NCBI GenBank assembly: GCA_030613765.1
Contig: JAUWLI010000137.1
Span: 1-7,648, forward strand
Reading direction: 5' to 3'
DNA length: 7,648 nt
DNA from: Phycisphaerae bacterium
Lineage (GTDB): Bacteria; Planctomycetota; Phycisphaerae; Sedimentisphaerales; SG8-4
Shown: piece by piece, positions 4,027 through 7,648 of the stretch
How the letters are laid out: every line of letters begins with the position of its first letter
Position numbering within the stretch: position 1 is the first letter of the stretch
The notes under the pieces: generated by a model
Told to the model about the DNA's origin: nothing
The model's database searches: none
Seen by the model: only the letters and a program-made list of their open reading frames with translations
Program-made: the position numbers and the translations under genes

Positions 4027-5397
4027 CTAAAGATCGTACTCTTTTATCTTCCGATACAGCGTTCTCTCACCGATGCCTAAGATCTTCGCGGCCTTTTCGC
4101 GGTTGCCCTTCGTCTTGGCCAACGTGTCCATAATAGCCTGCTTTTCTAATTCGTTCAGTGACACACTACCAGAACCGGCCGCTGCCGAGGTCCCGGCTGC
4201 CAACTGCCGTCTCTGGTATATTTCAGGCGGTATGTCCGGCACGTCGAGTTTGTCCCTGTCGCACATTACAACCATCGTCCTGATACAATTCCGAAGCTGG
4301 CGAATGTTACCGGGCCAGTCGTAGTTCATAAGAATCAGCAAGGCAGCTTCCGTTATACCGGCCACTTCCGAGCCGGTCTCCGCGGCTGCTTCCTTGAGAA
4401 AATATTCTGTAAGGGCCGGCATATCGTCCGCCCTGTTGCGCAAGGCCGGCAGAGTAATGTTTACACCCTTGATTCTAAAGTACAAATCCTGCCTGAATTT
4501 TTTCTGTTCTATAAGCTCAATCAAATCCTGGTTGGTTGCGCTGATGATGCGGACATCTACTATGGTTGGTTTATGGGAGCCAACCGGTATAACGACACCA
4601 TCTTCGAGAACGCGCAGAAGTTTGGCCTGACAATTCGGTGCCATATCACCGATTTCATCTAACAGCAGCGTCCCCTTGTCCGCTATCTCGAACAACCCCT
4701 TTCTGTCACCGGCTGCTCCGGTAAAAGCACCTTTAACGTGGCCGAACAATTCACTCTCCAACAAGGTCTCCGTAAGACCCGCGCAATTGATCGGCCGAAA
4801 CGCCCCGTTACGGCGTAGCGAATTGCTGTGAATCGCTCTTGCCAATAGCTCCTTGCCCGTTCCCGATTCACCTTCAATCAGAACAGATATATTTGTCGGC
4901 GCCACGCGCCGCAGCACCTCGAATATACCCTCCATTGCGGCGTTCTCACTTCGTACACCCTCAAGTACAAAACTCCCTTTGTCTGTTCCGTTGAACCTCG
5001 CTTCACGCTGATTTGCAGTTGAAGCCTTTTTACAGGCCTGCCCCACAAGTGTACGAAGCTGGTCGATATCAATCGGCTTAACAAGATAGTCGTATGCCCC
5101 CCGCCTTATCGCGTCCTTGCAGGTATCAATGGTCGCGTATGCCGTTATGAGAATAACTTCTGTGTGACCATTTGCCTTCTTTGCCTCTTCGAGTATGGCC
5201 AATCCGTTAATGTCCCCCTCCAGTTTCAAATCTGTAACAACGACATTGACCTGTTGATTGCGTACAATCTCCAGTGCATCTTCGGCGCTATAAACAGCGA
5301 TCGCCTTCACGCCCGATTTATCAAGCGCCTCGGCGATCCCATCCGCGTGGTCACGCTCGTCGTCAACAACCAGAATTATGCAATCTTTATCTGACAA
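4027..5397 (-). CDS. NtrC-family sigma-54-dependent response regulator
   Basis: The product has 456 residues, normal for the family. A receiver domain (about 6-120) has the acidic pair D12-D13, phospho-acceptor D56, T85 and K107. The AAA+ domain (about 146-380) shows Walker A GESGTGKE (176-183), the sigma-54-contacting GAFTGA loop (223-228), Walker B LLLDE (244-248), sensor-I SATN (286-289), an arginine-finger region FRQDLYFRI (301-309) and WPGNIRQL (361-368). A Fis-type helix-turn-helix closes the protein (about 416-453, GNREKAAKILGIGERTLYRK). It should bind enhancer sites and remodel sigma-54 RNA polymerase after phosphorylation by the kinase encoded just upstream. The start is a TTG at 5397-5395 with GAGGTG 5 nt before it; an in-frame stop (the kinase's own TGA) lies 9 nt upstream, so no earlier start is possible. 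All key residues are intact. Targets are unknown. Confidence 0.95.
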   Translation of the reverse strand: MSDKDCIILVVDDERDHADGIAEALDKSGVKAIAVYSAEDALEIVRNQQVNVVVTDLKLEGDINGLAILEEAKKANGHTEVILITAYATIDTCKDAIRRGAYDYLVKPIDIDQLRTLVGQACKKASTANQREARFNGTDKGSFVLEGVRSENAAMEGIFEVLRRVAPTNISVLIEGESGTGKELLARAIHSNSLRRNGAFRPINCAGLTETLLESELFGHVKGAFTGAAGDRKGLFEIADKGTLLLDEIGDMAPNCQAKLLRVLEDGVVIPVGSHKPTIVDVRIISATNQDLIELIEQKKFRQDLYFRIKGVNITLPALRNRADDMPALTEYFLKEAAAETGSEVAGITEAALLILMNYDWPGNIRQLRNCIRTMVVMCDRDKLDVPDIPPEIYQRRQLAAGTSAAAGSGSVSLNELEKQAIMDTLAKTKGNREKAAKILGIGERTLYRKIKEYDL

Positions 5398-5402
5398 ACT
5401 TA

Positions 5403-5409
5403 CACCTCA
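5403..5409 (-). promoter_or_regulatory. Shine-Dalgarno overlapping the kinase stop codon
   Basis: The minus-strand bases TGAGGTG contain both the kinase stop TGA (5409-5407) and the GAGGTG ribosome binding site of the regulator, 5 nt before its TTG. This overlap suggests translational coupling and supports TTG as the true start. Confidence 0.75.
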
Positions 5410-6171
5410 CGGCTTCTGGAGAGGCAACTCTATAGTAAACGATGTTCCTTTGCCCAATTCGCTGTCAACGTTTATTGTTCCATTATGCGCCTCGACAATC
5501 TTTTGCGCCGTTGGCAAACCCAGCCCGCTTCCCTGCGGGCGAGACGAATAATATACATCGAAAATCTTCGGTAATTTATCCTCGGCAATACCGCTGCCTG
5601 TATCGCTAATTTGAATCACTGCCTCTTTGTTCCGGCGGGCTGTTCTGATTAACAGCTCCCCGCCGTCGCTCATGGCCTGCCGGGCGTTAATAAACAGGTT
5701 CAATATTACTTGTTTTAGCATACCTTCGTCGGCTTTGCAAACAAGCGGCTTGTCATACAATTGCTGCCGGATAATTATCGAATGACTGCGGGCCTGGGGC
5801 GAATAAAAATCGATCATATCACTTATGAGAGAGCTTATATCGACACTTGCCAACTGCAATTCGGTCTTGCCGATATAGCGAAGAAAACCCTCCAGAATCC
5901 GCTCAAGCCTATCCATTTCTTTTTCAACAACAGCTATTTTCCGCAGCGCCCTCGTGAACCCAGGGCCGTCCTGTCCCCGGCCTGTTTGCCCGGCTTGAGC
6001 AGACTTTGCAGCCTCCAACTCCTCCCTGGCGAGCTTAAGATTAATTTTAATACTCGATAAGGGATTTTTAATCTCATGGGCAAGCTCGCCCGTCAACTTG
6101 CCTAATTCTTCAACTCCTATCTTCACCGCTGAGTTCGCCGACTTAAATCTTAATTTTTTACCTGCCCCCAC
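5407..6171 (-). CDS. Soluble sensor histidine kinase, partner of the NtrC-type regulator
   Basis: The product has 254 residues from a GTG at 6171-6169. Residues 23-100 form the dimerisation/phosphotransfer domain with the H-box ELAHEIKNPLSS, where H32 is the phosphorylated histidine. The ATPase domain (about 145-251) has the N-box NLFINARQAM (N162), G1 DTGSGI (190-195), F-box FDVYYSS (204-210) and G2 GSGLGL (214-219). There is no transmembrane segment, PAS, GAF or HAMP domain, so it probably acts in the cytoplasm and senses an internal signal or a partner protein. A Gly/Gln-rich insert (about 58-72) splits the first domain's helices. The start is uncertain: an in-frame TAA lies 3 nt beyond the GTG's preceding codon, no Shine-Dalgarno is visible, and a GTG at codon 16 is an alternative. 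It lies 75 bp downstream of pnp on the same strand with no terminator seen between them. Confidence 0.9.
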   Translation of the reverse strand: MGAGKKLRFKSANSAVKIGVEELGKLTGELAHEIKNPLSSIKINLKLAREELEAAKSAQAGQTGRGQDGPGFTRALRKIAVVEKEMDRLERILEGFLRYIGKTELQLASVDISSLISDMIDFYSPQARSHSIIIRQQLYDKPLVCKADEGMLKQVILNLFINARQAMSDGGELLIRTARRNKEAVIQISDTGSGIAEDKLPKIFDVYYSSRPQGSGLGLPTAQKIVEAHNGTINVDSELGKGTSFTIELPLQKP

Positions 6172-6246
6172 AAGTTAACCGTTGGTGTTACAAGACTCTG
6201 CGCTCTTCGCTCCCTCTATCGCTGATATTCTTCCTGGCCTGCGTTC

Positions 6247-7648
6247 CTACGCAGTATTATCTTTTTTTTCTATAGGCTTCTGTTCTTTTTCTGCCGGCTT
6301 CTGGTCTTTTGCTTCCGGCTTCTGGTCTTTTTTGCCCATCTCAGCAAGAGCAGCCTTGCGAGAAAGTCTAAGCCGGCCCTGGTCGTCAATCGACAATAAT
6401 TTTACAGGTATCAGGTCGCCCATTTTGCAGACTTCATCGACGCTCTTGACGTAACCATCACTTAGCTCGCTAATATGACACAGGCCCTCAACGCCCGGCG
6501 TAATTTCAACAAATACGCCGAAGTCCTTTACAGAAACGACTTTTGAATTCTGATAAATCTGACCCACTTTCGGCGGCGACGTCATTGATTCGATAATCTC
6601 TTTTGCCCTCAGGTGATTATCGCCATCCAAACAGCTTATGTAAATAGTACCATCATCTTCAATTTCAATGGTCGTCCCTGTTTGCTCCTGGATACTTTTA
6701 ATCATCTTGCCGCCAGGGCCAATTATCTTGCCAATAAACTCAGGGTCGATTTCGATACTTATCAGCTTCGGTGCATACTTACTTAATTCGGGTCTGGATT
6801 TACTGATAGCTGCGTTCATAATCTCCAAAATCTTCAGGCGTGCCGTTTTTGCCCGTGCCATAGCCTCGACCATAACGTTATGTGCCAGGCCATCAGCTTT
6901 GATATCGAGCTGTATCGCCGTAATACCATCGACAGTACCGGCGACTTTAAAATCCATTTCGCCATAATGGTCTTCCTCGCCCATAATATCCGTGAGCAAT
7001 TCATACCGGCCGCTCTCGTCACTAATCAAACCAATTGATATGCCGGCAATGGCTTTTTTGATTGGGACGCCGGCATCCATCAGCGCCAGTGAACCGCCGC
7101 AAACCGAAGCCATTGAGCTGGAACCATTCGACTCGGTAATGTCCGAGATGATCCTGATAGTGTATGCGAATTCGTCCACCTGCGGCCTGACTTGTTCCAG
7201 TGCCCGCTCGGCGAGTGCCCCATGTCCGATTTCTCTTCGGCCCGGCCCCCGAATCGGGCGTATCTCACCGACAGAAAACGGCGGGAAGTTGTAATGGAGG
7301 GTAAAATTCTGAGAGTACTCTTCCAACAGGCCATCTATAATCTGCGCATCTCTGACAGTACCAAGAGTTACACTCACTATTGATTGCGTTTCACCGCGTG
7401 TAAATAACGCCGAGCCGTGGGTCCTGGGCAAAATACTTACTTCACAATCAATCGGGCGAACATCTTCGTAGCCTCTGCCATCAACCCTTTTGCCTTCCAA
7501 CAACAATTTCTTGACCACCTGGCCTTCTATCTTTCCCAGAATCCGTTTGACCATTGCCTTGTCATATTTTGCGGCTTCATCTCCTTCGGCTTCACAATAT
7601 TCTGTAAAGACCTGCTCGAACAGTTCCTTCTTAGCCGTCTTTCGCTCC
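6247..7648 (-). CDS. pnp: Polyribonucleotide nucleotidyltransferase (PNPase), C-terminal two thirds; start outside the window
   Basis: The frame stays open to the window edge, so the ATG at 7554 is internal; 466 residues are visible. PNPase degrades RNA 3' to 5' by phosphorolysis, as a trimer and often with an RNase or helicase. Counting from that internal Met, residues 20-255 are the second RNase PH domain: FTRGETQ (51-57), phosphate-binding NGSSSMAS (143-150) and metal/catalytic residues in GEEDHYGEMDFK (D195, D201, K203). The KH domain follows (about 268-325, IIGPGGKMI), then an S1 domain (about 329-400, GQIYQNSKVVSVKDFGVFVE). The tail (407-435) is charged, with a repeated (D/E)QKP motif. 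Comparison with the roughly 710-residue Escherichia coli enzyme suggests about 260 N-terminal residues lie beyond the window. The stop is TAG at 6249-6247. Confidence 0.97.
   Translation of the reverse strand, partial: ERKTAKKELFEQVFTEYCEAEGDEAAKYDKAMVKRILGKIEGQVVKKLLLEGKRVDGRGYEDVRPIDCEVSILPRTHGSALFTRGETQSIVSVTLGTVRDAQIIDGLLEEYSQNFTLHYNFPPFSVGEIRPIRGPGRREIGHGALAERALEQVRPQVDEFAYTIRIISDITESNGSSSMASVCGGSLALMDAGVPIKKAIAGISIGLISDESGRYELLTDIMGEEDHYGEMDFKVAGTVDGITAIQLDIKADGLAHNVMVEAMARAKTARLKILEIMNAAISKSRPELSKYAPKLISIEIDPEFIGKIIGPGGKMIKSIQEQTGTTIEIEDDGTIYISCLDGDNHLRAKEIIESMTSPPKVGQIYQNSKVVSVKDFGVFVEITPGVEGLCHISELSDGYVKSVDEVCKMGDLIPVKLLSIDDQGRLRLSRKAALAEMGKKDQKPEAKDQKPAEKEQKPIEKKDNTA

Noticed and set aside
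4006..4028. Direct repeat AGATACGCT, two copies 14 bp apart, over the regulator stop codon
   Set aside because: Short, and similar phrases are common in this kind of intergenic mosaic; no role can be supported.
3463..4030. Two overlapping plus-strand open frames (3463-3687 and 3617-4030)
   Set aside because: They read through repeats and AT-rich phrases, lack ribosome binding sites and any recognisable domain.

Overview
The window looks like a piece of a bacterial chromosome, most likely from a Planctomycetota lineage of the Phycisphaerae/Sedimentisphaerales kind. That guess is inference. It rests on a secreted protein ending in a single dockerin-like calcium repeat, on gene starts that often use GTG or TTG, and on long intergenic stretches packed with short hairpin repeats and purine/pyrimidine-skewed modules. 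No rRNA, tRNA, CRISPR array or transposase gene was found.

Layout, left to right. Positions 1-195 (minus) hold the N-terminal part of the beta subunit of an Fe-S (class I) fumarate hydratase, with its own promoter at 260-288. A 592-bp divergent intergenic region follows. Positions 788-2053 (plus) encode a secreted, putative zinc metalloprotease with an EF-hand-like loop inside its catalytic region and a dockerin-like C-terminus. Positions 2054-2659 form a gene-free region between convergent genes, starting with a perfect 38-bp palindrome and continuing with a cluster of GTCAT-type hairpin repeats. Positions 2660-3376 (minus) encode a membrane-anchored protein resembling the Suppressor-of-fused (SUFU) family. 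Positions 3377-4026 are a second repeat-rich gene-free region. Positions 4027-7648 are one minus-strand run: pnp (polynucleotide phosphorylase, 5' end outside the window), a soluble histidine kinase, and an NtrC-type sigma-54-dependent response regulator.

How the genes may work together. The kinase and regulator are almost certainly a cognate pair: the kinase stop codon overlaps the regulator's ribosome binding site. The kinase has no visible sensor domain, so its input is probably intracellular or comes from a partner protein. Co-transcription with pnp is plausible, since the gap is 75 bp with no terminator seen, but it is not proved. No convincing sigma-54 promoter was found, so the regulator's targets are probably elsewhere. 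The SUFU-like gene is bracketed by same-orientation copies of a pyrimidine-rich repeat, which makes it a candidate for gain or loss by recombination.

The window contains no clear new defence or mobile system. Its most unusual parts are the calcium-loop metalloprotease, the membrane-anchored SUFU-like protein with its repeat bracket, and the mosaic of intergenic repeats.
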